Positions 18,530-26,980 are shown, numbered from the stretch's first letter. The stretch is 64,000 nt of DNA from Neobacillus sp. WH10 (GCF_030123405.1 NZ_CP126110.1:5394001-5458000); one strand, 5' to 3'. The notes: a model not told the origin generated them from the letters alone. Made by a program: numbers and translations.

Positions 18530-18668
18530 ATCAGACACCATTCGTGGACACTGTCCGAAGGGAGTGAACACTTCACGTACGTGGTGTAAGGAACCATTAA
18601 CAACATCTACAGATTAGATAGGGTGTCAGGCACCATGTGAAAAATTCACATGGTGCCTGACACCTTTT
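18530..18668 (+). repeat. GGTGTCAGGCACC repeat ending in a perfect 20-bp hairpin
   Basis: Contains TGGACACTGTCC (an inverted copy of the module at 9325), ACAGATTAGATAGG, then GGTGTCAGGCACCATGTGAA pairing perfectly with its complement across a 3-nt loop (18622-18664) and TTTT. It probably works as a terminator for ywhB and, on the other strand, for the small gene at 18680. Confidence 0.75.
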
Positions 18669-18679
18669 AAGTTTCTGAG

Positions 18680-18904
18680 CTAGAATTTTATTTCATCTTT
18701 TGGTTGATCCAGCTTCATCTTTTCTAGTTCAAGCTTCATCTTTTCGGTTTCGATTAAATAGTTCTCTTGTTTCAGTTTTTCAAGCTCAAGCTCGTCTTTC
18801 AACATATTAGCCTTTAATTTTGACTGCTTCTGGAAATGGTCTGTTAAGATGGCGACAATCGGAATTCCAAATATCATAACGACAGAAATTACTCCAATGA
18901 TCAC
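18680..18904 (-). CDS. Small membrane protein with coiled coil
   Basis: A 74-residue protein. One N-terminal transmembrane helix (about residues 2-22, IIGVISVVMIFGIPIVAILT) is followed by a charged heptad-like stretch rich in Glu, Lys and Leu (residues 30-70, including ETEKMKLELEKMKLDQ). The GTG at 18904 has GGGGAGG at 8-nt spacing; a TTG at 18922 is upstream of that RBS and is less likely. Function not recognised. It resembles anchored coiled-coil proteins of Bacillaceae. It lies alone, between ywhB and ywgA. Confidence 0.7.
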   Translation of the reverse strand: MIIGVISVVMIFGIPIVAILTDHFQKQSKLKANMLKDELELEKLKQENYLIETEKMKLELEKMKLDQPKDEIKF

Positions 18905-18994
18905 AGCGCTCCGCCTCCCCAATTTACTCGATAGACAAATGATAACAAGTTTTCAAAAAAATGAATATTGATTTAACTGAAAACAAAGCAATAA

Positions 18995-19101
18995 AAAAAC
19001 GCTTGGATCTTTTTCCTAGTAGTTGAACTGCCCCCCAGTTGTTAACACACAATCTAATAATGGGTATGAAGTTCATACTTTTTCAAAAGCCAAGCGTTTT
19101 T
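18995..19101 (-). repeat. Nested inverted repeat with possible IS-end relic; ywgA terminator
   Basis: Outer arms AAAAACGCTTGG and CCAAGCGTTTTT (read on + strand) end in TTTTATTTT. The right arm overlaps or adjoins the ywgA stop. Inside, a 52-bp segment begins TGAACTGCCCCCC and ends GAAGTTCA (19024-19075), reminiscent of IS150/IS3-type ends. The relic reading is from memory of such ends and is tentative; the hairpin itself is clear. Confidence 0.5.
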
Positions 19102-19104
19102 ATT

Positions 19105-19608
19105 TTACTGAGTCTTTTCTCTCAACGTTTTAATATATTGGTACGCCTCATCGATTTCCGCCTCTGTATAGCGCTGGCTGCTTTTCAACGTAAATACTTT
19201 ATTCGTAACTTCGTCTTTAGAGAGGTTATCAAAATATAAAACCGTTGAAACAAGCTCGAGGAATCTAGCATTTTGCTCATTCATATCGATAAAGCAATCC
19301 GCCAAAGAGGGCATTTCGACTTCGTTCAAGCTCAAAAACTCTTTCCCCGAATCTGTCAGCGTGTAGCGATATTGAAAGTATCCGCCCTTTTTCTCTTTTA
19401 CTTCATTCAGAAATCCCATATTACAAAGTTCTTCCACCCTTGTGGTCAATTCCTCCGAATAGGGCCCGTAAAAATGAAACTGGAACCGCTCGTGAAAGGG
19501 AAACTCAATCTTTTTCGCAATAAATATCATCTTTTGCAGCTTTTTTCTCCCGGTAATTTCACCTGAAACCAGAATCGCCTGCATCAGCTTCGCGTGATCT
19601 TTTAACAA
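19105..19608 (-). CDS. ywgA: YwgA family protein
   Basis: A 167-residue conserved protein of Bacillaceae. The N-terminus (MLKDHAKLMQ, then GEITGRKKLQKMIFIAKK) and FHFYGPYSEELTTRVEEL identify YwgA, which resembles the Panacea/GepA-like helical domain family. Function unknown. The TTG start at 19608 has GGAG 10 nt upstream. It is transcribed in the same direction as ywfO, with a 103-bp repeat-containing gap. Confidence 0.85.
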   Translation of the reverse strand: MLKDHAKLMQAILVSGEITGRKKLQKMIFIAKKIEFPFHERFQFHFYGPYSEELTTRVEELCNMGFLNEVKEKKGGYFQYRYTLTDSGKEFLSLNEVEMPSLADCFIDMNEQNARFLELVSTVLYFDNLSKDEVTNKVFTLKSSQRYTEAEIDEAYQYIKTLREKTQ

Positions 19609-19632
19609 CTTTCGTCATCTCCTACTCCATTA

Positions 19633-19690
19633 CATTGGGTGTCAGGCACCATTTACAGTATCCACAGGTTAGAAAGGGTGTCAGGCACCA
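19633..19690 (+). repeat. Dispersed GGTGTCAGGCACC repeat (two copies)
   Basis: GGTGTCAGGCACCATTTACA, then TATCCACAGGTTAGAAA, then a second GGTGTCAGGCACCA. The same arrangement recurs at 21195-21247. Confidence 0.8.
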
Positions 19691-19711
19691 ATATTACTAT
19701 TTTCACCTGAT

Positions 19712-21010
19712 TTATATCTCTAAAAGTGCACGTATTTGTTGTTTTATCTCTTTTTCGGTCGACTCATCTTCAAGAAAATCGGCCGGATAATAAAGCTTAT
19801 GATCGGTTCTTCTTTTCCCCGAAATCGCATCGACAATTTCTGATTCACGCGATAGCTCCCGCAATTCCCCATTTTTCATCAGCAAATGAATCGGTAGTCT
19901 TTCCTCTTCCTCACCAGGACGATAAAAGTCATACGGTAAATCCGATGACGAATCGACGACCAAATAATATTCAGGGTCAATGCCTGCTTTTTTAAAAAGC
20001 GTCGTCAATTCAGTAAGTTTCTTGTATTCCTTCGCAGGGTCAAATTCTGCATACTTAAAGAGGTTGCGATTGACAAAGCGTCTACAAAGATCGCTTAAAA
20101 CGGTATCAGCTTCTTCCTGCCAGATTTGAAAATAATATAAAATGACGGATTCATCCAATTTTAAATAGTCTTCTAATGTCACTTGCTCATGAAAGAGGGA
20201 CGTAAAGTGGATGGGCTCATATTTAAACGTATAATTTTCCTTATACAACTGCTTGGCGCGGTGGAGGATTTTGGACAAAATCACCTCGGCGCTGCGGGAA
20301 ACAGGATGGAAATATACTTGCCAATACATCTGGTAGCGGCTCATAATATAATCTTCTACCGCATGCATACCGCTCTTTTTGATGACGACCTGGTCTTCCC
20401 GAGGCCGCATCACACGCAAAATTCGCTCCATATCAAACTGGCCGTAGCTGACGCCGGTAAAATATGCATCCCGCTGCAGATAATCCATTCTGTCAGCGTC
20501 AATTTGACTGGAAATCATGCTAACAACTAGCTTTTTCTCCGATGTTTTGGCAATAACTTCAGCAACTTGCGAAGGAAAATCCGGGCTCACCTTTAAGAGC
20601 ACCTTGTTCACTTCAGTATCACCTAAGATAATGGCACGGGTTAAGTCTTCATGATCAAAATCAAACACTTTCTCAAAGGAATGGGAGAACGGGCCATGTC
20701 CTAGGTCGTGAAGAAGCGCAGCACACAGCGTCAGCAGGCGTTCATTATCGTTCCATTCCGGCCTTCCTGCAAATACATCATCAATGATACGGCGAACAAT
20801 TTCATATACGCCGAGAGAATGGTTAAAGCGACTGTGCTCAGCACCGTGAAAGGTCAAAAAAGTCGTTCCAAGCTGCTTGATTCGGCGCAGCCGTTGAAAC
20901 TCTTTCGTTCCGATTAAATCCCAAATCGCCAGGTCACGCACATGGACATAGCGGTGGACGGGATCTTTAAACACCTTTTCTTCACTCAATTTTTCCGCCG
21001 AATATTGCAT
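19712..21010 (-). CDS. ywfO: HD-domain phosphohydrolase YwfO
   Basis: A 432-residue HD-superfamily protein of the dNTPase/SAMHD1-like group. The N-terminal HD signature is visible as HSRFNHSLGVYE (about residue 59) and ALLHDLGHGPFSHSFE (about 93-108), and SSQIDADRMDYLQRDAYFTG follows near residue 165. Length and position match B. subtilis YwfO (433 residues), reported to have nucleotide triphosphatase activity; the physiological substrate is unsettled. Single gene between repeats. Confidence 0.9.
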   Translation of the reverse strand: MQYSAEKLSEEKVFKDPVHRYVHVRDLAIWDLIGTKEFQRLRRIKQLGTTFLTFHGAEHSRFNHSLGVYEIVRRIIDDVFAGRPEWNDNERLLTLCAALLHDLGHGPFSHSFEKVFDFDHEDLTRAIILGDTEVNKVLLKVSPDFPSQVAEVIAKTSEKKLVVSMISSQIDADRMDYLQRDAYFTGVSYGQFDMERILRVMRPREDQVVIKKSGMHAVEDYIMSRYQMYWQVYFHPVSRSAEVILSKILHRAKQLYKENYTFKYEPIHFTSLFHEQVTLEDYLKLDESVILYYFQIWQEEADTVLSDLCRRFVNRNLFKYAEFDPAKEYKKLTELTTLFKKAGIDPEYYLVVDSSSDLPYDFYRPGEEEERLPIHLLMKNGELRELSRESEIVDAISGKRRTDHKLYYPADFLEDESTEKEIKQQIRALLEI

Positions 21011-21159
21011 GGATTTCCCTCTTCCTCTTTACATTCCTAGCTTGCTAACTTACTGCTGATCGGCCAGTATTTATTATTCCTATTATATACCAAAAATCCG
21101 CAAATTTCCGCAGGATTTTTCGACATGAGTGTCACGTTTAGAGTGCCATACTAGGGTGA

Positions 21160-21247
21160 TTGCTACCATAAACAACACCCGCAGGTTAGATATGGTGTCA
21201 GGCACCATTTACATTATCCACGGATTAGAAAGGGTGGCAGGCACCAA
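21160..21247 (+). repeat. Dispersed GGTGTCAGGCACC repeat
   Basis: CATAAACAACACCCGCAGG, TTAGATATGGTGTCAGGCACC, ATTTACATTATCCACGG and TTAGAAAGGGTGGCAGGCAC follow each other as in the copies at 18590 and 19633. It occupies the centre of the 309-bp gap upstream of ywfO. Confidence 0.75.
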
Positions 21248-21287
21248 AAAGGCGGCACAAAAAGGGCACCATTAATAACATAAAATA

Positions 21288-21322
21288 AAAAATCACCTTT
21301 AGTATATTAATAAAGGTGATTA
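21288..21322 (-). terminator. Terminator of the DUF1450 gene
   Basis: AATCACCTTTA (21291-21301) pairs with TAAAGGTGATT (21311-21321). Read on the minus strand it is followed by TTTTTTATTTTA. The stem overlaps the stop codon. Confidence 0.75.
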
Positions 21323-21541
21323 TTTGATCTTTTTATTCACTTTCTCCATTAATTCCTCTTCCGTTAATCCGGCTACAGGGCGGTTATTAACGAAGGCAAA
21401 GGTCTTTTTCCGGCCGGGTCCGCAATAGGACTGGCAGCCAATTTTGATTTCGGCATCCGGATCGATTTCTTTCAAGCGAGGGATCAATGTCTTTAAATTC
21501 ACGGCCTGACAATCATCGCAAACACGAAATTCATTGGACAT
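21320..21541 (-). CDS. DUF1450 family protein (YuzB-like)
   Basis: A 73-residue protein with conserved cysteines: FRVCDDCQAVN near the N-terminus and IGCQSYCGPGRKKTFAFVN in the centre, typical of the DUF1450/YuzB family whose function is unknown. The four Cys could bind metal or a cluster; that is inference. The ATG at 21541 (MSNEFRVCDD) has AAAGGG 9 nt upstream; a TTG nine bases further up would overlap the RBS. Confidence 0.85.
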   Translation of the reverse strand: MSNEFRVCDDCQAVNLKTLIPRLKEIDPDAEIKIGCQSYCGPGRKKTFAFVNNRPVAGLTEEELMEKVNKKIK

Positions 21542-21762
21542 TTCATACAACCCTTTCTACAGTCAATCTATTATATAGTCATTATTTTATCCAATAAGCA
21601 ATCAATGTAAGCTATTGGAAATACAACTGATCTTCCAACGGTCTAACTCCATAGGTATTTTACATTTTCTTTTTTCCCAATGCAAGTTGCAATCCTTAGC
21701 AGCTATTTTCAACCTGACTAAATCTTTTAGTTAAAAAATCTACTATCCTTTCAATCATTTTG

Positions 21763-21792
21763 GTATAAAGCATGAAAAACTTGTCCATCCTA
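21763..21792 (+). promoter_or_regulatory. Sigma-G/sigma-F-type promoter for rsfA
   Basis: GTATA (21763-21767), an 18-nt spacer and CATCCTA (21786-21792) fit the sigma-G consensus GHATR-18-CATNNTA exactly. It lies 77 bp before the rsfA ATG. B. subtilis rsfA is a forespore gene. The remainder of the 327-bp gap shows nothing else. Confidence 0.65.
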
Positions 21793-21868
21793 TGACTAGA
21801 GCTTTATAAAATCGTCAGGAATTTGACTGGCAAAGTTAATCGTACATTATTTTAGGGAGTTGAAACAT

Positions 21869-22609
21869 ATGAAAGTTCGTCAAGACGCATGGACAGATGA
21901 GAACGATCTGTTATTGGCTGAAACTGTTCTGAGGCATGTGCGGGAGGGCAGCACACAACTGAATGCCTTTGAAGAAGTAGGTGACAAGCTAAACCGAACC
22001 TCTGCGGCCTGTGGTTTCAGGTGGAACGCTGTCGTCCGGCACCGCTATGAAAAAGCATTACAGTTAGCCAAAAAGCAACGAAAACAAAGACAAAGAGTAT
22101 TAGGAAAAGACCAAGGCGGGAAGAAAAAGCTGCTTTACAATCCTCCAGTCACGGCTACAGAAGAATTTGAAACACTGCCGCCGCTGCAAGTCGAATTGCC
22201 GGTAGAAACCACAGTTGAATTGCCGGAAATGACAGCAGAAATAGCCGCCGAAACCTATGTGCAACCGGCAGCCCAAAGCTACAGGCCAGCAACTACTGGC
22301 GGGCTTAGCCTGGATTCTGTTATTTCCTATTTACAAAACTTTCATCATTCCAATCTGCAAAATGAAGCATTAAAAAATGAGAATGAAAGATTGAAAAGAG
22401 AAATGGCAGAGTTACGAAAGCAAAATGAAGTAATGTCGGCAAAAATCGCCGGGCTCGAGCAGAATTCCGAAACAATTCAAGAAGATTACGAGACCCTCAT
22501 GAAAATTATGAACCGCGCTCGCAAGCTTGTGTTATTTGAAGAAGAAGAAAGACCTGCAACTAAATTCAAAATGGACCGCAACGGAAATTTAGAGAAGGTT
22601 GCAGAGTAA
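21869..22609 (+). CDS. rsfA: RsfA family prespore transcription factor
   Basis: A 246-residue regulator with an N-terminal Myb-like DNA-binding domain (RQDAWTDENDLLLAETVLRH, then CGFRWNAVVRHRYEKAL, residues 1-70), a Pro/Glu-rich linker, and a C-terminal coiled coil (ALKNENERLKREMAELRKQ, about residues 165-210). RsfA fine-tunes sigma-F-dependent transcription in B. subtilis. AGGGAG precedes the ATG at 21869 by 9 nt. It is followed by a terminator at 22657. Confidence 0.93.
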   Translation: MKVRQDAWTDENDLLLAETVLRHVREGSTQLNAFEEVGDKLNRTSAACGFRWNAVVRHRYEKALQLAKKQRKQRQRVLGKDQGGKKKLLYNPPVTATEEFETLPPLQVELPVETTVELPEMTAEIAAETYVQPAAQSYRPATTGGLSLDSVISYLQNFHHSNLQNEALKNENERLKREMAELRKQNEVMSAKIAGLEQNSETIQEDYETLMKIMNRARKLVLFEEEERPATKFKMDRNGNLEKVAE

Positions 22610-22656
22610 TTTTCGAAAAGTAATGGGAGAAGAGACAGGAGCAGCATCTGAATATA

Positions 22657-22698
22657 GAAAATCCGTGGGCCAAATTGAATGGTCCATGGATTTTTTAT
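22657..22698 (+). terminator. rsfA terminator
   Basis: AAATCCGTGGGCC pairs with GGTCCATGGATTT (with wobble) and is followed by TTTTATAT. Confidence 0.75.
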
Positions 22699-22700
22699 AT

Positions 22701-22785
22701 GAAAAGCGGAAGCTTCCTTTGCGATGTGTTTTGACAAGAGAGCTTCGACTGCGAAGCTTATGCTCACGAAGCATCCTTAGTGTAC
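22701..22785 (+). repeat. Dispersed hairpin repeat (partial member)
   Basis: Begins GAAAAGCGGAAGCTTCC and includes GAGAGCTTCGACTGCGAAGC and GCTCACGAAGC. It resembles the left half of the unit at 16563 and lacks the closing GCGCTGGAGC end. Confidence 0.5.
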
Positions 22786-22797
22786 TTATACGTAATA

Positions 22798-22829
22798 GAA
22801 AGGATAAACTTGAAAAAGTTTATCCTTTC
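22798..22829 (-). terminator. lipL terminator
   Basis: GAAAGGATAAACTT pairs perfectly with AAGTTTATCCTTTC around GAAA. The stem includes the lipL stop codon and last two codons. Confidence 0.65.
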
Positions 22830-23665
22830 TTATTTGCCATGTCAGCAATTTTCTCATTACGGTCGATGACCCTTTGATAATATCCGGGAAATAATCCAAG
22901 CTCGTACTCGTTCAACTGCCCCGCATACAAAAAGTCACTATTAGCATTTAACTGGTTTAATAGCCGCAGCATTACATCGGCAATCGTGAAAGGCCTGCCG
23001 AGTAATTCTGACAGCGAGGCCATCACCTCTGGAACAATTTCCGGATAGGCAAATTTCGTTTGTTCCGCTTGTTTTGCAAGCTTGTAAAATTGCTTTACAA
23101 GCTCGGCACGTTTTTGGCCGCTGCCATTCACACCAAGATAAATCTGTACCGCGACCCCTTTTTTAAGGCGGCGCTGTGAGATGCCGGCAAACTTTTTCCC
23201 GTCAATACTAAGATCGTAGCTTCCCGGGCAATAAGAGCCGACGATTTCCCGTGCTTCGATTTGATTCGGGAAATCGGCAAACATATTTTGAATCAGCTGC
23301 CACATCACATCATAGCCACGGTTGATATCGATCCCTTTTTCAGCTTCTGGAAAAATCAACGAGATATTAAGGACACCTTCATCAAGGACGACCGCTAACC
23401 CGCCGGAATTCCGGACAATCACCTGATAGCCCTCTTGTTTTAAGAATTGGATTCCTTCCTGTAAATATGGCAGTCTCGTATCCTGGATGCCTAATACCAC
23501 CGTATTGTGATGCACCCATGTCCGTGCTGTCGCCGGTGCTTCGCCTGCCCCGACCGATGCACATAATGTATCATCAGTACCAAATGATTGTAATGCATGA
23601 AAATGAATGCCGACCGCGGATTGGTCAATGATCCGCCATTCCGGCTGGCGTAGTAAACCCTCCAT
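22820..23665 (-). CDS. lipL: Octanoyl-[GcvH]:protein N-octanoyltransferase LipL
   Basis: A 281-residue lipoyl/octanoyl transferase of the BPL/LplA/LipB fold, moving octanoyl from GcvH to E2 subunits in lipoate assembly. Visible are VRNSGGLAVVLDEGVLNIS (about residue 85), the catalytic-Cys region VGSYCPGSYDLSIDGKKFAGISQRR (about 145-170) and VQIYLGVNGSG. The ATG at 23665 has AAGGAG upstream; the open frame extends 42 bp further. Length equals B. subtilis LipL (YwfL, 281), which also precedes pta. Confidence 0.93.
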   Translation of the reverse strand: MEGLLRQPEWRIIDQSAVGIHFHALQSFGTDDTLCASVGAGEAPATARTWVHHNTVVLGIQDTRLPYLQEGIQFLKQEGYQVIVRNSGGLAVVLDEGVLNISLIFPEAEKGIDINRGYDVMWQLIQNMFADFPNQIEAREIVGSYCPGSYDLSIDGKKFAGISQRRLKKGVAVQIYLGVNGSGQKRAELVKQFYKLAKQAEQTKFAYPEIVPEVMASLSELLGRPFTIADVMLRLLNQLNANSDFLYAGQLNEYELGLFPGYYQRVIDRNEKIADMANKKG

Positions 23666-23747
23666 TGTTTGTGACTCCTTAATGGTTTGATAGGGATATT
23701 TTATCAAAATGTGGGCGAATTAAACAGTCTGCGCCAATTTCCAAGCC

Positions 23748-23903
23748 TTCTTATCGACCATGACACAGGTTTTTTCTCCTCTTCAGGCATTATGAACCGC
23801 TCTTATCGACCGTCACACAGTTTTTTTCTCCTCATCGGACTTTATGAAACGCTCTTATCGGCATTGACGACGTCTCCCCACTACTATTGGGCTTTATGAA
23901 AAA
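23748..23903 (+). repeat. Three-copy 52-bp tandem array C
   Basis: TCTTATCG starts at 23749, 23801 and 23853, exactly 52 bp apart. Units run TCTTATCGACC, a T-rich stretch, TCTCCTC, then GGNCTTTATGAAAC. It fills the lipL-pta gap and is unrelated in sequence to arrays A/B, D and E. Confidence 0.85.
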
Positions 23904-23930
23904 AAGCCAGTCCGACCGGACTAGCTTCAA
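23897..23930 (-). terminator. pta terminator
   Basis: Minus strand AAGCTAGTCCG and CGGACTGGCTT form a stem with a 2-nt centre, followed by TTTTTCAT; 9 bp after the pta stop. Confidence 0.8.
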
Positions 23931-23938
23931 ACCTTCTA

Positions 23939-24910
23939 TTATAACCCTTGCGCTGCCGTAATTAATGCAAGCTTGTATACATCTTCTTCATTACAGCCGC
24001 GGGATAGGTCGTTCACCGGCGCGTTTAACCCTTGTAAAATCGGACCAACCGCCTCAAATCCACCTAAACGCTGCGCAATTTTATAACCGATGTTTCCGGC
24101 TTCAAGGCTAGGGAAAATGAATACGTTCGCATCCCCTTGCAGCGGTGAATCCGGTGCCTTACTTTTGGCAACCGAGGGAACAAACGCTGCGTCAAACTGA
24201 AATTCGCCGTCCAACACGAGTGAAGCATCGCGGCGTTTTGCTTCAGCAACGGCTGCGACCACTCTTTCCGTTTCCTCAGACTTTGCCGATCCCTTCGTTG
24301 AAAAGCTTAACATTGCGATCCGAGGTTCGATATCAAACATCTCCGCCGTTTTCGCGCTTTCAATTGCAATTTCCGCTAGATCATTGCTGTCCGGCGCAAT
24401 ATTGATCGCACAATCGGCAAACACATATTTTTCATCTTCACGAACCATAATGAACACGCCGGACGTCTTCTTAACGCCTGCTTTTGTCTTAATAATTTGC
24501 AGCGCAGGGCGAACAGTATCTGCCGTCGAATGCGCAGCTCCACTTACCAAACCATGTGCTTTATTTACATACACAAGCATCGTGCCGAAATAATTTTCAT
24601 CCAGCAATATTTTGCGGGCATCCTCTTCGGTTGCTTTCCCTTTGCGGCGCTCGACAAACGCTGCGACCAATTCATCCATTCCAGCATAGCTCGCAGGATC
24701 ATAGATTTCCGCAGACTCTAGCGAAACGCCAGCCTCTGCAGCCTTTGCCTGGACCTTCTCAATGTTGCCAATCAAAATCGGCGTAATTAATTTCTCCTCA
24801 GCTAAACGGCTCGCTGCGCGGACAATCCGCTCATCTAATCCCTCAGGAAAAACAATTCTTAAATCACGTGCAGAAATTTTTTGCTTTAACCCTTCAAATA
24901 AATCACTCAC
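23939..24910 (-). CDS. pta: Phosphate acetyltransferase
   Basis: A 323-residue enzyme interconverting acetyl-CoA and acetyl phosphate, the route to acetate with AckA. Visible motifs are RIVFPEGLDERIVRAA (about residue 18), GLVSGAAHSTADTVRPALQI (about 130-150) and SGVFIM. The C-terminus has NVFIFPSLEAGNIGYKIAQR and GLNAPVNDLSRG. The GTG at 24910 has AAGGAGG at 8-nt spacing and gives the B. subtilis length of 323; the open frame extends 48 bp upstream. A cre-like site lies upstream. Confidence 0.96.
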   Translation of the reverse strand: MSDLFEGLKQKISARDLRIVFPEGLDERIVRAASRLAEEKLITPILIGNIEKVQAKAAEAGVSLESAEIYDPASYAGMDELVAAFVERRKGKATEEDARKILLDENYFGTMLVYVNKAHGLVSGAAHSTADTVRPALQIIKTKAGVKKTSGVFIMVREDEKYVFADCAINIAPDSNDLAEIAIESAKTAEMFDIEPRIAMLSFSTKGSAKSEETERVVAAVAEAKRRDASLVLDGEFQFDAAFVPSVAKSKAPDSPLQGDANVFIFPSLEAGNIGYKIAQRLGGFEAVGPILQGLNAPVNDLSRGCNEEDVYKLALITAAQGL

Positions 24911-24985
24911 GACAATATCCTCCTTAAAAGAACTAACATTTCTAGCATACTTTACCAAGGTAAAATATCAAGCATCGTACGTCAC

Positions 24986-24999
24986 AGATAGCGTTTTCA
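24986..24999 (-). promoter_or_regulatory. cre-like site upstream of pta
   Basis: Minus strand TGAAAACGCTATCT agrees with cre (TGWAANCGNTNWCA) except the last base, about 76 bp upstream of the pta start. pta of B. subtilis is activated by CcpA through an upstream cre, so the position is sensible. Confidence 0.6.
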
Positions 25000-25156
25000 T
25001 TAAAATGTTTTTGTTTTCAAAAAATTACACTCACACTTTTACTATTTACCTTTTTTCAAAAAATATCCACTTGTCGGCAATCAAGTGTTTAGAAAGGTGC
25101 CTCTTGGTCAAACTATGTTATAGTTATGGGTGAATGACTATTTAGGAGTGATTATA

Positions 25157-25900
25157 ATGAGTGAAGCAGCACAAACGCTTGATGGCTGGTATTGCCTTCA
25201 TGATTTCCGCACCGTGGATTGGACAACTTGGAAAATGCTTTCTAGCGATGAACGCCAAACCGCCATTCACGAGTTTTTAAGTCTCGTTGAAAAATGGAAC
25301 CAGACTGGTGAACGCAAAGAAGGCAGCCATGCCTTATATACAATCGTTGGGCAAAAGGCTGATTTTATGATGATGATCCTTCGTCCAACAATGGAAGAGT
25401 TAAACGAAATTGAAACCGAATTCAACAAAACAAAATTAGCAGAATTCACGATGCCTGCTCATTCCTATGTATCAGTGGTTGAGCTCAGCAACTATTTACC
25501 AGAGGGTGAAGATCCTTATCAAAATCCGCAAATTTTAGCACGCCTATACCCAACGCTGCCTAAAGCGAAGCATGTTTGCTTCTATCCAATGGATAAGCGC
25601 CGTCAAGGCAATGATAACTGGTACATGCTGCCGATGGAAGATCGCCGCAGAATGATGCGAAGCCATGGAATGATTGGTCGTACATATGCAGGAAAAGTAA
25701 AACAAATCATTACCGGCTCTGTTGGCTTTGACGATTACGAATGGGGCGTTACCCTGTTTGCCGATGATGTCCTGCAATTTAAAAAATTAGTGTATGAAAT
25801 GCGCTTTGACGAAGTGAGTGCCCGCTACGGCGAATTTGGAGCTTTCTTTGTCGGCAATCTGTTAGAAGAAGAACGCGTAGCAAAATTCCTGCATGTATAA
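25157..25900 (+). CDS. hemQ: Coproheme decarboxylase HemQ
   Basis: A 247-residue chlorite dismutase-family enzyme that converts coproheme to heme b in the Gram-positive coproporphyrin pathway. Expected catalytic Tyr region HVCFYPMDKRRQGNDNWYML (about residues 141-160) and the axial heme His in RRMMRSHGMIGRTYAGKV (about 165-182) are present. The ATG at 25157 follows TTAGGAGTG; an upstream GTG at 25130 adds nine residues without family support. B. subtilis YwfI is the homologue and also neighbours pta. Confidence 0.96.
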   Translation: MSEAAQTLDGWYCLHDFRTVDWTTWKMLSSDERQTAIHEFLSLVEKWNQTGERKEGSHALYTIVGQKADFMMMILRPTMEELNEIETEFNKTKLAEFTMPAHSYVSVVELSNYLPEGEDPYQNPQILARLYPTLPKAKHVCFYPMDKRRQGNDNWYMLPMEDRRRMMRSHGMIGRTYAGKVKQIITGSVGFDDYEWGVTLFADDVLQFKKLVYEMRFDEVSARYGEFGAFFVGNLLEEERVAKFLHV

Positions 25901-25917
25901 ATAAGAAAAGTTACAAT

Positions 25918-26071
25918 GAATAAGCTTTCATTCGGACAATCAACAGGTAATTTCCTGCCTATCCTGTCCGAATAAGCCTTGCAATCGGACTATCATTATC
26001 AAATTCCGCTTGTCCTGTCTGAATAAGCCTCACATTCGGACTATCAACAGGCAAATCCACATAAAATTCAG
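25918..26071 (+). repeat. Three-copy 51/52-bp tandem array D
   Basis: GAATAAGC starts at 25918, 25970 and 26021. Each unit carries ATTCGGAC or ATCGGAC followed by TATCA, and GTCCGA/TCGGAC forms a dyad spanning the junctions. Sequence differs from the other arrays but the period is the same. It lies just after hemQ. Confidence 0.8.
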
Positions 26072-26171
26072 CTGCCATTATCAACGGGTTTTTCTTTTTA
26101 CAAGATCGGCGCTTTGGTGGAAATAAGGAGAAACCTTAATTTGATTGTCATTTAGTCCATATGAATACTAA

Positions 26172-26216
26172 GAATGGCGTGCTAAAACTGAAAGCAGTTT
26201 TTACACGCCATTTTCT
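26172..26216 (+). terminator. Hairpin terminator downstream of hemQ
   Basis: AATGGCGTG pairs with CACGCCATT, with an inner stem AAAACTG/CAGTTTT, followed by TTCT. A second imperfect hairpin lies near 26230-26285. The 570-bp gap 25901-26470 otherwise holds array D and the gerQ promoter region. Confidence 0.7.
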
Positions 26217-26303
26217 ATGTCATTTACCTGTTTTTGCACCTAAAAACGGAACCCTTCAGCTGATGCTGAGAGCTGTTTTTACTTTTTCAATCTAATCCTC
26301 AAG

Positions 26304-26332
26304 TCATATATTCGGACTTTCCCTCATACTTA
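26304..26332 (+). promoter_or_regulatory. Possible sigma-E promoter for gerQ
   Basis: TCATATA (26304-26310), a 14-nt spacer and CATACTTA (26325-26332) roughly fit the mother-cell sigma-E pattern KMATATT-14-CATACANT, with mismatches. gerQ is sigma-E-dependent in B. subtilis. It lies 138 bp from the start. Confidence 0.35.
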
Positions 26333-26470
26333 TAAAACAGCGAGTCTTTAGGATTACCCCCATCATCCAGAAGGGATATTTATTCCTTGTCGCAGTAACC
26401 TTTTAGGTTATGGGGAGTATTAATAAAATGTTGTGCCATTTGTATTATTCATTTTTTAGGAGGGAAAAAG

Positions 26471-26932
26471 ATGAGCCAATATTATAATCCACAAGGGTTT
26501 CAGCCCTATCCTGGAGCAGCCGGGCAGCCGGGCGCTCAACCGTTCACAGGCGGCGGACAGCAGAGGGCTATGCCTCCACAGCAACAAGCATTTCCGCAAT
26601 TTCCGCCAGCAGGAGGGGGAGCTGCTCCAACGCCTCCTTCAGGCATGCTGCCACTTGAGCAGTCGTACATCGAAAATATCCTGCGCTTGAATAAAGGGAA
26701 GCTTGTCACTGTCTTTGCCACCTTTGAAGGGAACAGTCAGTGGAATGCTAAAGAATTTAAAGGAATTATTGAAGCGGCAGGAAGAGATCACGTGATCCTT
26801 AGTGATCCGCAAACAGGCGTCCGCTACCTTATTCCGATGGTGGCTGTCGACTACATTGTTTTTTCTGAGGAAATCGAGTATGAATATCCATTTGGAGCTG
26901 GACCATCCATGGCTACCTATCCGCCAAGATAA
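26471..26932 (+). CDS. gerQ: Spore coat protein GerQ
   Basis: A 153-residue spore coat protein required for CwlJ-dependent cortex hydrolysis during germination. The N-terminal ~60 residues are low-complexity Gln/Pro/Gly (PQGFQPYPG, PPQQQAFPQFPP). The conserved C-terminal domain begins PLEQSYIENILRLNKGK and includes VTVFATFEGNSQWNAKEFKG and VDYIVFSEEIEYEYPF. GerQ is crosslinked by transglutaminase in B. subtilis. AGGAGGG precedes the ATG. It is convergent with ywdK and a bidirectional terminator lies between them. Confidence 0.96.
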   Translation: MSQYYNPQGFQPYPGAAGQPGAQPFTGGGQQRAMPPQQQAFPQFPPAGGGAAPTPPSGMLPLEQSYIENILRLNKGKLVTVFATFEGNSQWNAKEFKGIIEAAGRDHVILSDPQTGVRYLIPMVAVDYIVFSEEIEYEYPFGAGPSMATYPPR

Positions 26933-26942
26933 AAAAACATGC

Positions 26943-26980
26943 AAAAACACCAATTGGCCGCCAATTGGTGTTTATTTTTT
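26943..26980. terminator. Bidirectional terminator between gerQ and ywdK
   Basis: AACACCAATTGG-CCG-CCAATTGGTGTT is a perfect 12-bp stem, with an A tract before it and TTATTTTTT after it. Confidence 0.88.

Noticed and set aside
21209..21220. DnaA-box-like TTATCCACG
   Set aside because: Single mismatched copies inside a dispersed repeat, not a cluster.
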